Shown: positions 17,901-27,475 of the stretch, in pieces
How positions within the stretch are numbered: the first letter of the stretch is position 1
Layout: each line of letters begins with the position of its first letter
Assembly: GCF_001435975.1 (NCBI RefSeq)
Contig: NZ_AYYR01000125.1
Span: 1 to 42,006 of the forward strand
Direction: 5' to 3'
Origin: Secundilactobacillus collinoides DSM 20515 = JCM 1123
GTDB lineage: Bacteria; Bacillota; Bacilli; Lactobacillales; Lactobacillaceae
DNA length: 42,006 nt
Notes under the pieces: generated by a model
Told to the model about the DNA's origin: nothing
The model's input: the letters and a program-made list of their open reading frames with translations, nothing else
Databases searched by the model: none
Position numbers and translations under genes: made by a program

Positions 17901-18558
17901 GGGTGAAGCAGATACCCGTTCATACACGCTGCCAATCACAGCTAAGCTCATGGTTGCTGAAGGCGACTTCATCCACCGTGGCGCTGCTTTGAACGATGGG
18001 TCTGTTGATCCTAAGGAACTGATCCGTGTTCGTGATGTGCTTTCAACCGAGAACTACCTGCTTTCAGAAGTTCAAAAGACTTACCGGATGCAAGGTGTGG
18101 CTGTCTTGGATAAGCATATCGAAATCATGGTTCGTCAAATGCTCCGGAAAGTTCGGATCATGGATCCAGGTGACACTGATGTCTTGCCTGGTACTTTGAT
18201 GGATATCAAGGACTTCAAGGATCATAACTACGATACCCTGATCTCTGGTGGGATTCCTGCAACTGCTCGTCCAGTTATCTTAGGAATCACCAAGGCTGCC
18301 CTTGAAACCAACAGTTTCTTATCCGCCGCTTCATTCCAGGAAACTACTCGTGTCCTGACTGACGCTGCTATCCGTGGTAAGAACGATCCACTGATTGGTT
18401 TGAAGGAAAACGTTATTATTGGTAAGATCATTCCAGCTGGTACTGGGATGCCTGATTACCGTAAGATCAAGCCTAAAGAAGTTGGCGCAACTTCAACTGA
18501 CGGCGTGTACTCCATAAATGAATTGGAGAAGCGTATGAAGGAAGAAGACGCTAAGTAA
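14914..18558 (+). CDS. rpoC: DNA-directed RNA polymerase subunit beta'
   Basis: Beta' subunit, 1214 residues. Zinc ribbon cysteines C60, C62, C75 and C78 (CACGKYK...CDRCG) are present. The catalytic magnesium motif NADFDGDQ lies near residue 447. The second zinc site is formed by the cysteine of EEDCGTD and [14 protein letters not shown] (about 817-905). The trigger-loop region [19 protein letters not shown] is intact. TTG start (VDVNKFESM) matches the family N-terminus (LDVNNFE in B. subtilis) and follows AAAGGAGGT by about nine bases. Second gene of the rpoBC operon; a strong terminator follows. Confidence 0.98.
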   Translation: MVDVNKFESMQIGLASPDKIRSWSYGEVKKPETINYRTLKPEKDGLFDERIFGPTKDWECACGKYKRIRYKGVVCDRCGVEVTRSKVRRERMGHIELAAPVTHIWYFKGIPSRMGLVLDMSPRSLEEIIYFASYVVLEPGNTPLEKKQLLSEREYRDKKQEYGNGFTAEMGAEAIKKLLRDVDLQKEVTELKEQLKEATGQKRTRAVRRLDILEAFVTSGNAPEWMVMDTIPVIPPDLRPMVQLEGGRFATSDLNDLYRRVINRNNRLKRLLDLHAPGIIVQNEKRMLQEAVDALIDNGRRGRPVAGPGNRPLKSLSHMLKGKQGRFRQNLLGKRVDYSGRSVIDVGPSLRMNQMGLPVPMAMELFKPFIMKELVSRGLASNIKNAKRKIDRQDDDVYDVLGDVIKEHPVLLNRAPTLHRLGIQAFEPVLVSGKAMRLHPLACEAYNADFDGDQMAIHVPLSDEAQAEARLLMLAAHHILAPKDGKPVVTPSQDMVIGNYYLTMEEAGREGEGMIFKDMNEAVLAYRNGLVHWHTRVGLQTTSLPDKPFTDEQRSKILVTSVGKIIFNNILPKSFPYLNEPTNTNLNGYVPDSYFLEPGEDINEHLKNAELVLPFKKGFLSDIIAEVYKQYKVTETSLLLDRMKDLGYDESTQSGLTVGIVDVTEVPEKPQIIDDAHKQVATVTKQFRRGLITDHERYERVIGIWNDAKDDLQDKLTNNFERQNPIFMMSDSGARGNISNFTQLAGMRGLMAAPNGEIMELPITANFREGLSVLEMFISTHGARKGMTDTALKTANSGYLTRRLVDVAQDVIVREEDCGTDRGLTIRAIKNGNEMIEPLYDRMLGRYTMKTVKNPKTGEVIVGANKMIDETIAQRIIDAGIDAITIRSVFTCNTAHGVCERCYGRNMATGDQVEVGEAVGTVAAQSIGEPGTQLTMRNFHTGGVAGNDDITQGLPRVQEIFESRNPKGKAEITEVTGTVESIEENPAERTKEITIKGEADTRSYTLPITAKLMVAEGDFIHRGAALNDGSVDPKELIRVRDVLSTENYLLSEVQKTYRMQGVAVLDKHIEIMVRQMLRKVRIMDPGDTDVLPGTLMDIKDFKDHNYDTLISGGIPATARPVILGITKAALETNSFLSAASFQETTRVLTDAAIRGKNDPLIGLKENVIIGKIIPAGTGMPDYRKIKPKEVGATSTDGVYSINELEKRMKEEDAK

Positions 18559-18587
18559 AATTTTAATCAAACCAATTAAAAACTGGT

Positions 18588-18646
18588 AAAAGGCGTTAAG
18601 TTCGATGATCCCGAATTCGGGTCGTCAGACTTAACGCCTTTTTTGT
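18588..18646 (+). terminator. Terminator of rpoBC
   Basis: AAAAGGCGTTAAGT at 18588-18601 pairs with ACTTAACGCCTTTT at 18629-18642; an inner CCCGAATTCGGG palindrome extends the stem; six T residues end at 18644. Confidence 0.93.
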
Positions 18647-18653
18647 GAGATCA

Positions 18654-18699
18654 TTGTCAACTGGTGTTGGTGGAAGAGAAAATGTATTTGATTTTAAGT
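18654..18699 (+). repeat. Degenerate copy of the right-edge insertion-element tip
   Basis: TTGTCAACTGGTGTTGGTGGA here matches 41958-41978 with one difference, and TGTATTTGATTTTAAGT matches the later CGTATTTGACTTTATGT. The outermost GGCTCT present at the right edge is missing here. Probably a solo, decayed end of an ISL3-like element, lying eight bases after the rpoC terminator. Confidence 0.6.
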
Positions 18700-19188
18700 C
18701 AAATGCGGTTTTGTGTTTTAAACAGTGTCTTGTGAACGCTTAAATTGGTTAAAGTACAACAATTCGTTATTCTAATCGAGCAATTAATAGTACCCGCTAT
18801 TTCCACGTAATCAAAAATAGAGACTAACGTGTGCAAACTTTTGCTGTTTTTTGCAAAAATAGGATACAACATCAGTAAAATAAGATATTTTAATGATAAT
18901 TGTTAACAATATAAACTATTTGTTTAAAAAATCGTCATTTATCTAGTGATTTGATGAATAAAAGAATACAATAGACATGTGTAAGAGAATATCAGTAATT
19001 TGCTGAGTTTTTGGAGAACACAGCGATGAGTGATATTATTATTGTGGGAAAATGAATTAGTGTTTAACAAATGTCTAATTGGGGAATTACTCATTGATCG
19101 AAAATTTAATAGCAGTACGTAGGTAGTGGGGAACTCTTGGGTCGTTTATAACGATCCGTCATTAGGCTTATATTCTGGGGGAAAAGCC
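18700..19188. other. AT-rich upstream region of the adhesin gene
   Basis: No gene is visible. The stretch is clearly more AT-rich than its surroundings. It contains a perfect 12-base palindrome ATTGTTAACAAT at 18899-18910 that could be an operator, and several promoter-like hexamers (TTGCAA 18851-18856; TACAAT 18967-18972), none with good spacing. The adhesin promoter is probably within 18840-19100 but cannot be pinned. Confidence 0.5.
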
Positions 19189-22100
19189 ATGAAAACAACA
19201 ATTGAAAAAGCGTACCATAAGATGCTTCAAGCGACTTCGGAGGAAAAGTACCGGATTAAATTATACAAAGCAGGTCGTCTGTGGCTTGCTGCGGGGATGA
19301 CGACACTGGCATTTGGACTAGTTAGTATGACCAGTCCAGTTCAAGTGAGCGCTGATGATACGACACCAACTACTGCGACAGAGAGTAGTGAGTCGTCTTC
19401 AAGTATTCACAATTCTCAAGTAGTATTGGACAATACTGGTTCGAATAACACCAGTTCTGAAGATACTACTGCTGATCAGTCGAGCAGTGACGCAACGTCT
19501 ACACCGCTGTCTGACAGTTCAAGTGAAATGACTACCAGTGGGGCGAGCCACGTAACCAAATCAGAAACAAGCAACACCGACAGCGATAATGTATCCCTAA
19601 ATAACGATTCAAAAACAACGACAGACACCACGAAAACAGCGGTTGTGGATTCATCAAGTTCTAATGCGATATCAGAGTCTTCTGATAGTCAGAATAGTGC
19701 TGAATCGATGACGGTTGGAGATGTGACGACTGGCGTTAAAAGTGATGCTGTGAATTCTGGAACTGATTCTCATGATCTTAGCTCAACTCAGACCGTTCAT
19801 GATAGTGTGAACACGATTGCCAGTCACTCCGATAACCAACCATCTGTGGAACTCAACAACGATAATGTGTCGACAGCTGTTAATGAAACTGATCTTGGTG
19901 TTACTAGCGAGACGACGATTGAATCAATTAAAGCAATTGCTGCTCAAGAGTACGCTGAGACTGGTGTGGCACAGCTTGTGACGGCTCAGTTGCCCACTAC
20001 AGAAAGCACGGCTACAACTTCTACAACATTCGGAGTGACGGATCCAACATACCCTAAGTCGGCTGTGGTTGTTCAAGATAATGCGAACTTTAAGGGAAAA
20101 ACTGATTACTATCTCTTTTATGAATTGCATTTGCTAGAATCGTCAAACGGATGGGTCGGAGGTGATTATGTGGCCTTTTCTGCAGATCGCAGCGACCCGA
20201 CGTCGATATTGGTAACCGTGTTGCCGAACACTAGGGATAAAATTCTCGCTCAGTATTTACTTTCTGCTACCATGACGGTTGATCCGACAACTGGTCTGAC
20301 TATTTATGAGTCTGGTGACACCTTGAGTTTAGTGACTCCCAATAGTAATACAGCCTTTAACGTCGTCACGAATGTTAATGGTAGTTTAAATGGAGAAACG
20401 GGGTCGACTGGGAGTGGGCTGGGTGTATTTAGTGATGACTCTACGTTCTTACCACAGGTTGTTAATCAAACTACTTCATACACATCTTCTACTGATGGCC
20501 AAATATTGGCGGATTCTCAAGAACAGTCGGGATTAACAGGACAGGCATATACAACTGCTGCTCCAGCCGATATTACAGGGTATACGTTGAAAACTTCAGG
20601 GACGAGTACCCTGAATCAGGAGGGTGATTTATCACCTTTTGTTGAAGGTAGTACATTCAGTAAGATTGTTTACTTCAATTCTGATTATGATGCAGACACT
20701 GAGGAAGGCATTACTGAGGATACAATCAATTATATTTTCGTTGATACAACTGGTACCGACCTGCCCGCTGGAACCGCAGTTGTTTATTACACTTATGGGT
20801 CTAATATTACTTCGAACATTCCAGAGAGTTGGGTTGCTGCCTCCGAAGCCAGTAAGGCTGCAGCCGAGTTGGAAGTACAATTACTGACTGATTCGACAGA
20901 TTCACAGTTGGCTTCAGTTAGTGATGCTGAGAAGGCTGCGGCCAGTTCAACTGAGTTAGCTGCGCCGGCGTCGTCTGTTGTTGAGGGCAACAGTACCTCA
21001 GACTCAGCTACAACATCGGTATCGCTTGGTACGACTCAATTAACGTTAATTCAAAATCCAGATTTAATTGGGAAAGTCACCTCAGGATTTTTGGTCAAAA
21101 ATCCATATATTGTGCCTCAGACGACACAAATATCTTATCTTTATGACCCAGATCCGGAAACTGTGACGGTGAATTATATAGATGACGAAAATAATACGAT
21201 TGCAAAGTCAACTACTTTTACTGGGACCTACAATACATCCGTCACTATCCCTGACGAAAATTTGGAATATATTCCAGGGTATGTTGCTGATGATGATAAT
21301 CAAACAACATATAAAGCGACAGCGCTTGACGGCAGTGATTCGGTTACACTGAGATACAAAATTAATACCGAGGAAGTCGGGTATGTCCAATTCGTCACAG
21401 CCGATGGGAATGTTATTGGGACAACGCAGATTACGGGAACGTACGGCAAAAATGTCGATAGTGATACGATTAGTCTCGTGGAGAAGGACTTCTTAAACAA
21501 TTATGACTATCAGTTGGTGAATGGCGCGACCACGAATTTGCTGACGGATAAATTTCAAGATAATCCTGATCAGAGTACGACTGTTAATTTATTCACCGTC
21601 GAAGTGGAACAGCCGACAAGCAATGTGACGTATACAGTTAATTTTGTGAATTACAATGGTCAAACCATTGAATCTCTTACACAACAGCATGGTGCCCCTG
21701 GTGACACCATTGACTTAACAGCGCCTGCAGGTTACGTCTGGACACCCGGTACTGAAGGACAAATAGATTTGAAGGATGTCCCAAATGGTGTCTACACAGT
21801 TACAATCACCACACCAAAAGGTGCAGAAACAAGCAGCAACCCACAGTCATACGAAGGCGGCGTAGATTCGTTAGTCGAAGCCCCGCGGATTGAACAGATC
21901 ACCGTCATTTACAAGGACTATACGGGCAAGGAGATCGGGACTGCCACAGTGGCCGATAAGATTGGCGATGATCCGACCGCCAAGATAGCCGCCACAGTGC
22001 CGGCTGGATATGTCCTCGCGCCTGGAGAGACGGATATTGAGCAGCCGAAAGACCCAAGCCAGCCAATCACGGTAACTGTGACGACACCGAAAAGTGCTGA

Positions 22101-22626
22101 AACAGTTGGAAATCCGCAGTTTGCAAGTACGGTTGATAACCCAACCTCCGTCACTGAAATGAGTGTTTACGACAACGCAATGACAAATACCTCAACAGCA
22201 ATCGGAAATGATTTAGTCCCAACCCACGCAGGAACGTCAACCGATGTTTTAAACACTACAAGTGAGGCGGAAACTTCTAGCCAAGTGGTAAAGACATTTA
22301 ATGAAGTAACCCCTTCTACAAGTGCTTCCAAAACAAGCGCGCACACGAATGCTTTTGGTGGCGGTACCGAGAGCATTACTGAAGTGAGTGAAAGTCAAAA
22401 TGAGTTCACGAAAGTGTCACACAACGAGGGCATACAAACTTTTGCGTCATCTTCAACGCTGAACAATAAAGAATCTCAATCTAATAATTCGGCAACAAAG
22501 GAACAAAGGACGTTGCCGCAAACCAATGAATCGCAAAATACAGTGTGGGTAGCGGGCCTCATTAGTTTAGCAACCGCAATGATTGGCCTGATTGGTCTTA
22601 AAAAGCGGAAACATGAAAATAACTAA
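19189..22626 (+). CDS. Cell-wall-anchored adhesin with KxYKxGKxW signal, MucBP-like repeats and LPQTNE anchor
   Basis: Predicted 1145-residue surface protein, exported and covalently fixed to peptidoglycan by sortase. From the N-terminus: signal with KLYKAGRLW at 24-32 (the KxYKxGKxW signal type), hydrophobic core to about 48 and likely cleavage after VSA at 55; a long Ser/Thr/Asp/Asn-rich stalk (about 58-255) that may be glycosylated; a region of unknown fold (about 280-640); MucBP-like beta modules starting near 653 (VTVNYIDDENN), 813 (YTVNFVNYNG) and 904 (ITVIYKDYTG); another low-complexity stretch; LPQTNE at 1109-1114, hydrophobic span and KKRKHENN tail. The LPQTxE form is typical of L. 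plantarum relatives. ATG 19189 follows GGGGGA; a GTG at 19126 would add 21 residues without a clear ribosome site. Mucus or host-glycan binding is inferred from domains. Confidence 0.88.
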   Translation: MKTTIEKAYHKMLQATSEEKYRIKLYKAGRLWLAAGMTTLAFGLVSMTSPVQVSADDTTPTTATESSESSSSIHNSQVVLDNTGSNNTSSEDTTADQSSSDATSTPLSDSSSEMTTSGASHVTKSETSNTDSDNVSLNNDSKTTTDTTKTAVVDSSSSNAISESSDSQNSAESMTVGDVTTGVKSDAVNSGTDSHDLSSTQTVHDSVNTIASHSDNQPSVELNNDNVSTAVNETDLGVTSETTIESIKAIAAQEYAETGVAQLVTAQLPTTESTATTSTTFGVTDPTYPKSAVVVQDNANFKGKTDYYLFYELHLLESSNGWVGGDYVAFSADRSDPTSILVTVLPNTRDKILAQYLLSATMTVDPTTGLTIYESGDTLSLVTPNSNTAFNVVTNVNGSLNGETGSTGSGLGVFSDDSTFLPQVVNQTTSYTSSTDGQILADSQEQSGLTGQAYTTAAPADITGYTLKTSGTSTLNQEGDLSPFVEGSTFSKIVYFNSDYDADTEEGITEDTINYIFVDTTGTDLPAGTAVVYYTYGSNITSNIPESWVAASEASKAAAELEVQLLTDSTDSQLASVSDAEKAAASSTELAAPASSVVEGNSTSDSATTSVSLGTTQLTLIQNPDLIGKVTSGFLVKNPYIVPQTTQISYLYDPDPETVTVNYIDDENNTIAKSTTFTGTYNTSVTIPDENLEYIPGYVADDDNQTTYKATALDGSDSVTLRYKINTEEVGYVQFVTADGNVIGTTQITGTYGKNVDSDTISLVEKDFLNNYDYQLVNGATTNLLTDKFQDNPDQSTTVNLFTVEVEQPTSNVTYTVNFVNYNGQTIESLTQQHGAPGDTIDLTAPAGYVWTPGTEGQIDLKDVPNGVYTVTITTPKGAETSSNPQSYEGGVDSLVEAPRIEQITVIYKDYTGKEIGTATVADKIGDDPTAKIAATVPAGYVLAPGETDIEQPKDPSQPITVTVTTPKSAETVGNPQFASTVDNPTSVTEMSVYDNAMTNTSTAIGNDLVPTHAGTSTDVLNTTSEAETSSQVVKTFNEVTPSTSASKTSAHTNAFGGGTESITEVSESQNEFTKVSHNEGIQTFASSSTLNNKESQSNNSATKEQRTLPQTNESQNTVWVAGLISLATAMIGLIGLKKRKHENN

Positions 22627-22647
22627 TTGAACAGCTAGTCCTATAAG

Positions 22648-22684
22648 AAAGCACATTCGACATAATGGAATGTGCTTTTTGTTT
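22648..22684. terminator. Terminator between the adhesin and prepilin peptidase genes
   Basis: AAAGCACATTC at 22648-22658 pairs with GAATGTGCTTT at 22668-22678, with T-rich sequence after it on the plus strand. The genes converge here, so it may serve both, although the minus-strand T run is short. Confidence 0.85.
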
Positions 22685-22688
22685 TGTC

Positions 22689-23366
22689 TCACAAAAGACA
22701 CCATAAAATCCAATAATAACCAATTGCTAGGCAGGGCACAAATGGCAGCTGACGCCGTTGCCAGACTTTAAATGCCATAATGGCTAGGCCGCTACCTATT
22801 AACACAGCTTGGCAAGTAAGTGTTGGACCGGCTAGAACACCATAAAGTAGCATGAGATCAAGGTCCGCTTCGCCCAGCCACTTGTTGAACACCGGCCATC
22901 TTTGGTAGCATAACCATACAATAAAAATGAGTAAATGCCAGATGGTAAAGAGGTTGTTGACCATTAAAAAAGCAGAGATGGTGAATGCCGTTGCGCCCAG
23001 AAGGTAATTAGGTACTGCTAATTCCCGCCAGTCACATAAACTCATTATTAATAGAAGAAACCCAATCAAAAGTAATAGCAAATCAGTTGAAGGTTCCCGA
23101 TAATACAGTGCAACACAACCTCCCGCAACCTCGGCGAAGAGGCCGGCGAGCGGGATTTTGTTTCGGCAATGCCGGCATTTTCCTTGTAACACTAAGTAGG
23201 ATACCAGCGGCACGAGCTCAAACCATGCCAGTCGGTTGCCGCAATAATCACAGTGGGATGGTTCGGTTGTCAGCGTGGCAGCCCTTAGTCCGCGAATGGC
23301 AATCACCTGGCAAAACGAACCGATCACGCTCCCAATTGTGAATAACACCAAATATTTTGTCATCAT
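22689..23366 (-). CDS. comC: Type IV prepilin peptidase (ComC-like, A24 family)
   Basis: Polytopic membrane aspartic protease that cleaves and may N-methylate prepilin-like proteins such as ComG pseudopilins needed for DNA uptake. The 225-residue product has the N-terminal domain GSVIGSFCQVIAIR, two CxxC pairs (CDYCGN and CRHCRN) that form the zinc-binding loop, and two catalytic aspartate regions: CDWRELAVPN and GEADLDLM (a GxGD variant). The last transmembrane part reads LPFVPCLAIGYY. Start chosen at the first of two ATGs preceded by AGGAGG; a longer frame to 23441 has no ribosome site. It is divergent from rpsL and convergent with the adhesin; a comC gene between rpoC and rpsL is known in L. 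plantarum-type genomes. Confidence 0.9.
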   Translation of the reverse strand: MMTKYLVLFTIGSVIGSFCQVIAIRGLRAATLTTEPSHCDYCGNRLAWFELVPLVSYLVLQGKCRHCRNKIPLAGLFAEVAGGCVALYYREPSTDLLLLLIGFLLLIMSLCDWRELAVPNYLLGATAFTISAFLMVNNLFTIWHLLIFIVWLCYQRWPVFNKWLGEADLDLMLLYGVLAGPTLTCQAVLIGSGLAIMAFKVWQRRQLPFVPCLAIGYYWILWCLL

Positions 23367-23423
23367 ATTGTCCTCCTGTGGATAACTACGTGGAAAACTC
23401 GGCAATAGTTTGCGTGTTACCCG

Positions 23424-23453
23424 TTGACATTGACCTTTCATGCGTGGTATTCT
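23424..23453 (+). promoter_or_regulatory. Promoter of the str operon (rpsL-rpsG)
   Basis: Consensus TTGACA at 23424-23429, 18-base spacer, TATTCT at 23448-23453. Predicted start near 23460 leaves a leader of about 160 bases before rpsL. It lies 58 bases upstream of the divergent comC start. Confidence 0.78.
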
Positions 23454-23495
23454 TTTAAAGGTGCTTTTTGTAGACCGGTTTCTGCTCAGGCAGAC

Positions 23496-23548
23496 ATGCT
23501 GACGGAAAACATAGCACGAAAATATGTCAGCATCAGGCTTTTCTTTTT
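23496..23548 (+). promoter_or_regulatory. Hairpin in the rpsL leader
   Basis: ATGCTGAC at 23496-23503 pairs with GTCAGCAT at 23526-23533 across a 22-base loop; a T-rich stretch follows (about 23539-23547). A smaller TCTGC/GCAGA hairpin lies just before. It could be a leaky terminator or a ribosomal-protein leader element; no known family was recognised. Confidence 0.4.
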
Positions 23549-23618
23549 ACCCAAAAATGAACCGCCTGGATGTGTGGACTTAAATTAAGAAGAAGACTAA
23601 GGAAGGGAGGACTCTTAG

Positions 23619-24032
23619 ATGCCTACAATTAACCAATTGGTTCGTAAAGGTCGTAAATCTAGAAGTTCTAAATCAAATGCCCCAGCTTTGAACTATGGGT
23701 ATAACAGTTACAAGAAGAAGCAAGTTAACAACCCAGCACCTCAAAAACGTGGTGTTGCAACTCGTGTTGGTACCATGACGCCAAAGAAGCCTAACTCTGC
23801 TTTGCGTAAGTACGCGCGTGTTCGTTTGTCTAACTTAATTGAAGTTACAGCTTACATTCCTGGTATTGGCCATAACCTGCAAGAACATAGTGTTGTGCTT
23901 ATCCGTGGGGGCCGTGTAAAGGATTTACCTGGGGTTCGTTATCACATTATCCGTGGTGCCCTGGATACTGCCGGTGTTGAAGACCGTCGTCAAGGTCGTT
24001 CAAAGTACGGTACCAAGAAGCCTAAGAACTAA
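23619..24032 (+). CDS. rpsL: 30S ribosomal protein S12
   Basis: Decoding-centre protein of the small subunit, 137 residues. The segments [12 protein letters not shown] and [12 protein letters not shown] keep the lysines whose replacement gives streptomycin resistance, so the sequence is of the sensitive type. GGGAGG precedes the ATG by nine bases. First gene of the str operon, followed by rpsG after 36 bases. Confidence 0.98.
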   Translation: MPTINQLVRKGRKSRSSKSNAPALNYGYNSYKKKQVNNPAPQKRGVATRVGTMTPKKPNSALRKYARVRLSNLIEVTAYIPGIGHNLQEHSVVLIRGGRVKDLPGVRYHIIRGALDTAGVEDRRQGRSKYGTKKPKN

Positions 24033-24068
24033 AACGAATTTTAAGTTGAGCAAGGAGGATATTAAGTA

Positions 24069-24539
24069 ATGCCAAGAAAAGGAAACGTACAAAAGCGTGA
24101 AGTCCTTCCTGATCCAATCTACAACTCAAAGATGGTTACACGTTTGATCAACCACTTGATGTTAGATGGTAAGCGAGGCACTGCATCACAGATTCTTTAT
24201 GGTGCCTTTGATGTGATCAAGGAAGAAACAGGTAACGATCCTGTTGAAGTATTTGATGAAGCAATGAAGAACGTTATGCCAGTGTTGGAAGTTAAGGCTC
24301 GTCGTGTTGGTGGTTCTAACTACCAAGTACCAATCGAAGTTCGTCCCGATCGTCGGACTACTTTAGGTCTTCGCTGGATCGTTAACTATTCACGTTCTCG
24401 TGGTGAACACACGATGACTGAACGGTTAGCACGTGAAATCATGGATGCTGCTAACAATACCGGTGCATCAGTTAAGAAACGTGAAGACACGCACAGAATG
24501 GCCGATGCCAACCGTGCTTTTGCTCACTACCGCTGGTAA
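24069..24539 (+). CDS. rpsG: 30S ribosomal protein S7
   Basis: Primary binder of the 16S 3' major domain and organiser of the head, contacting E-site tRNA. 156 residues, the usual length, with [14 protein letters not shown] and RWIVNYSR conserved. Ribosome site AAGGAGG. In E. coli S7 represses this operon translationally; nothing here proves the same. A terminator-like hairpin separates it from fusA. Confidence 0.98.
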   Translation: MPRKGNVQKREVLPDPIYNSKMVTRLINHLMLDGKRGTASQILYGAFDVIKEETGNDPVEVFDEAMKNVMPVLEVKARRVGGSNYQVPIEVRPDRRTTLGLRWIVNYSRSRGEHTMTERLAREIMDAANNTGASVKKREDTHRMADANRAFAHYRW

Positions 24540-24624
24540 TAAGCAAACAAGTTCTCTGTCAGCTGCTTGACGGTTGCGTAACCTGCGAGGGTCATTAACC
24601 CAAAAGAGTTGATAGTGAAAGTAT

Positions 24625-24668
24625 GGGATGGCTAAAATAGACCTTATTTTTAGCCATCTCATTTTTTG
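24625..24668 (+). terminator. Terminator-like hairpin between rpsG and fusA
   Basis: GGGATGGCTAAAA at 24625-24637 pairs with TTTTAGCCATCTC at 24648-24660 (one G-U), followed by six T residues at 24662-24667. No convincing fusA promoter is seen after it, so it may act as partial terminator within the operon. Confidence 0.85.
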
Positions 24669-24715
24669 TCGAGATAGAATACAGTTATTAAACTGAGAGG
24701 AGTTACAGATTAAAC

Positions 24716-26815
24716 ATGGCTAATACACGAGCTTTTCCACTTGAAAAGACGCGGAATATCGGGATCATGGCACATATTGATGCCGGTAAGACGACTACGA
24801 CTGAGCGGATTCTGTATTACACTGGTAAAATTCACAAAATTGGTGAAACCCATGATGGTGCTTCACAAATGGACTGGATGGAACAAGAACAAGAACGTGG
24901 GATCACGATTACTTCTGCCGCTACTACTGCGGAATGGAAGAAGCATCGGATCAACATCATCGATACCCCAGGACACGTGGACTTCACTGTTGAAGTTGAA
25001 CGTTCTCTTCGTGTGTTAGATGGTGCCATTGCGGTCTTGGATGCCCAAGCAGGGGTTGAACCTCAAACCGAAACTGTTTGGCGTCAAGCTTCAGACTACG
25101 ATGTTCCCCGTATCGTGTTCGTTAACAAAATGGACAAGATCGGTGCCGACTTTGATTACTCTGTTCAGACTATCAAGGATCGTCTCCAAGCAAACGCACT
25201 TGCAGTTCAAATGCCAATTGGTGCTGAAGACAACTTCCAAGGGGTTATCGACTTGCTTGAAATGAAAGCCGATATCTACGATGAAGATGAATTAGGTTCT
25301 GAATGGGACACTGTTGACGTGCCTGACGAATACAAAGAAGAAGCTCAAAAGCGTCGTGACGCCATGATTGAAGAAATTGCTGACGTTGATGATGACATTA
25401 TGGAAAAGTACCTTGAAGGCGAAGAAATCTCAATCGCTGAATTAAAGGCTGCTATCCGTAAAGCTACTTTGAACCTTGAATTATTCCCAGTTCTTGCCGG
25501 TTCTGCTTTCAAGAACAAGGGTGTTCAAATGTTGATGGATGCTACTGTTGACTACTTACCATCACCACTTGATGTTAAGCCATACAACGCTACGAACCCT
25601 GATACTGGTGAAAAGATTGAATTGCGTGCCAACGATGACGCAAGTTTTGCCGCTTTGGCCTTCAAGATTGCCACCGACCCATTCGTTGGTCGTTTGACAT
25701 TTATCCGGGTATACCAAGGAACCCTGGAATCTGGTTCATACGTTTTGAACGCAACTAAGGGCAAACGTGAACGTGTTGGTCGTTTGCTGCAAATGCATTC
25801 AAATCACCGTCAAGAAATCCCAGAAGTCTTTTCTGGAGATATTGCCGCTGCTATTGGTTTGAAGAACACCACTACTGGTGACTCTTTGACCGATGTTGAT
25901 CACCCACTTCACTTGGAATCAATGGAATTCCCTGACCCAGTTATTCAGGTTGCCGTTGAACCTAAGACCAAGGCTGACCAAGATAAGATGAACACTGCTT
26001 TACAAAAGCTTTCTGAAGAAGATCCTACTTTCAAGGCTGAAACGAACCCTGAAACTGGTGAAACTTTGATTGCTGGGATGGGTGAATTGCATTTGGACAT
26101 CATCATCGACCGGATGAAGCGTGAATTCCACGTTGAAGCCACTGTTGGTGCCCCACAAGTTGCCTACCGTGAAGCCTTCACCAAGCAAACTTCTGCTCAA
26201 GGTAAGTTTGTTCGTCAATCTGGTGGTAAAGGACAATATGGTGATGTTTGGATCGAATTCACCCCTAACGAAGAAGGTAAGGGCTTTGAATTCGAAGACG
26301 CCATTGTTGGTGGGGTTGTTCCTCGTGAATACATCCCTTCAGTTGAACAAGGTTTGAAAGAATCATTGGCAAACGGTGTTCTTGCCGGTTACCCATTGAT
26401 CGACTTAAAAGCCAAGTTATACGATGGTAGTTACCATGAAGTCGATTCTAGTGAAGCTGCCTTCAAGGTTGCTGCTTCTATCGCTTTACGTAACGCTGCT
26501 AAGACTGCCGCACCTGTTATCTTGGAACCAATCATGAAGGTTGAAATTGTTGTCCCTGAAGAATACATGGGTGACATCATGGGCCAAGTAACCGCTCGTC
26601 GTGGTCGTGTTGATGGTATGGAAGCACGTGGGAATGCACAATTGATCCACTCATTCGTACCATTGTCAGAAATGTTTGGTTATGCTACGACACTTCGTTC
26701 AGCATCACAAGGACGTGGTACTTTCACCATGACCTTTGATCACTACGAGGCTGTTCCTAAGTCTATCCAAGCAGAAATTATTAAGAAGAACGGCGGCACT
26801 CCTGCTGCTGAATAA
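24716..26815 (+). CDS. fusA: Elongation factor G
   Basis: Ribosomal translocase GTPase, also involved in ribosome recycling; 699 residues. GTPase motifs in order: [14 protein letters not shown] (P-loop, about 19-32), [11 protein letters not shown] (switch I side), DTPGHVDF, and [10 protein letters not shown]. Domains II to V follow with [12 protein letters not shown] in domain IV and a normal C-terminus. GAGAGGAG precedes the ATG. tuf is not adjacent, unlike in many bacteria. Transcription probably reads through from rpsL-rpsG past the hairpin at 24625-24668. Confidence 0.98.
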   Translation: MANTRAFPLEKTRNIGIMAHIDAGKTTTTERILYYTGKIHKIGETHDGASQMDWMEQEQERGITITSAATTAEWKKHRINIIDTPGHVDFTVEVERSLRVLDGAIAVLDAQAGVEPQTETVWRQASDYDVPRIVFVNKMDKIGADFDYSVQTIKDRLQANALAVQMPIGAEDNFQGVIDLLEMKADIYDEDELGSEWDTVDVPDEYKEEAQKRRDAMIEEIADVDDDIMEKYLEGEEISIAELKAAIRKATLNLELFPVLAGSAFKNKGVQMLMDATVDYLPSPLDVKPYNATNPDTGEKIELRANDDASFAALAFKIATDPFVGRLTFIRVYQGTLESGSYVLNATKGKRERVGRLLQMHSNHRQEIPEVFSGDIAAAIGLKNTTTGDSLTDVDHPLHLESMEFPDPVIQVAVEPKTKADQDKMNTALQKLSEEDPTFKAETNPETGETLIAGMGELHLDIIIDRMKREFHVEATVGAPQVAYREAFTKQTSAQGKFVRQSGGKGQYGDVWIEFTPNEEGKGFEFEDAIVGGVVPREYIPSVEQGLKESLANGVLAGYPLIDLKAKLYDGSYHEVDSSEAAFKVAASIALRNAAKTAAPVILEPIMKVEIVVPEEYMGDIMGQVTARRGRVDGMEARGNAQLIHSFVPLSEMFGYATTLRSASQGRGTFTMTFDHYEAVPKSIQAEIIKKNGGTPAAE

Positions 26816-26832
26816 GCTTGATGTTTTAAAAG

Positions 26833-26859
26833 CATCGTCCATCTGGGCGGTGTTTTTTT
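26833..26859 (+). terminator. Terminator of the str operon
   Basis: CATCGTCC at 26833-26840 pairs with GGGCGGTG at 26845-26852 (two G-U pairs); seven T residues follow. Confidence 0.82.
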
Positions 26860-27439
26860 GTTCTAATTTTTTTGCATTAAACAGCGTGTTTGAGCCACAA
26901 AACGAAAGTCTTCGCGGTTAAGCAAAATGGGTCAGAATACAGCGTTTTTAGTGTGACTTCAAAATGACTCAAAATTGACTAGAGAGATGAATCAACGTTC
27001 CAAGGTGAGCAAGCCTTCACTTTTTACAGGACACATAACTTTGGTGAGTGAGAAGCTCTGGTAAGCTTTATAAGCAAGGTTCATTTGATGCGAAGTCGTT
27101 ATAAAGAAAGTCTGCTAACGTTGATCTGAGGGGATTTTTTAGACTATAGAAGTGACATTTCGGAGATATTTCTACTATTATAATGTACTTGCAAAGAAGA
27201 AATGTTGGCACGACCCCCATAATGATTGGTAGCTAAAAGAGTCAAAATCGTTTACGGATTCTAAAAAAACAAATTATGACAAAGAATTTTGTCAAAAGGG
27301 GTGCAATCACGGCCGATTTCATGTATCATATACTGGTCTGTGAATGTTAAGTATCAAAATAGTGGCACAATGCATCGGTAAGTTTTGAAAAAAGCAACAG
27401 CCGTGGCGGAAGTTTCTTTGATGAATTTTGAAGAAACCC
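26860..27439. other. Spacer between the str and S10 operons
   Basis: About 580 bases with no recognisable gene on either strand. It is AT-rich, with TATAAT at 27179-27184 lacking a well-spaced -35, and short repeated words such as TGACTCAAAATTGACT near 26965. Nothing can be assigned. Confidence 0.5.
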
Positions 27440-27468
27440 TTGTCATGACGGCATTTATTTAGTATTAT
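27440..27468 (+). promoter_or_regulatory. Promoter of the S10-spc-alpha supercluster
   Basis: TTGTCA at 27440-27445, 17-base spacer, TATTAT at 27463-27468. The inferred start near 27475 gives a structured leader of about 160 bases before rpsJ. Confidence 0.72.
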
Positions 27469-27475
27469 AGACAAT

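Noticed and set aside
23367-23441. 25-residue N-terminal extension of the prepilin peptidase
   Set aside because: AGGAGG lies directly before the inner ATG pair, and the extension overlaps the divergent rpsL promoter.
26860-27439. Possible CRISPR or phage remnant in the long spacer
   Set aside because: No regularly spaced repeats, no integrase and no attachment-like duplication were seen.
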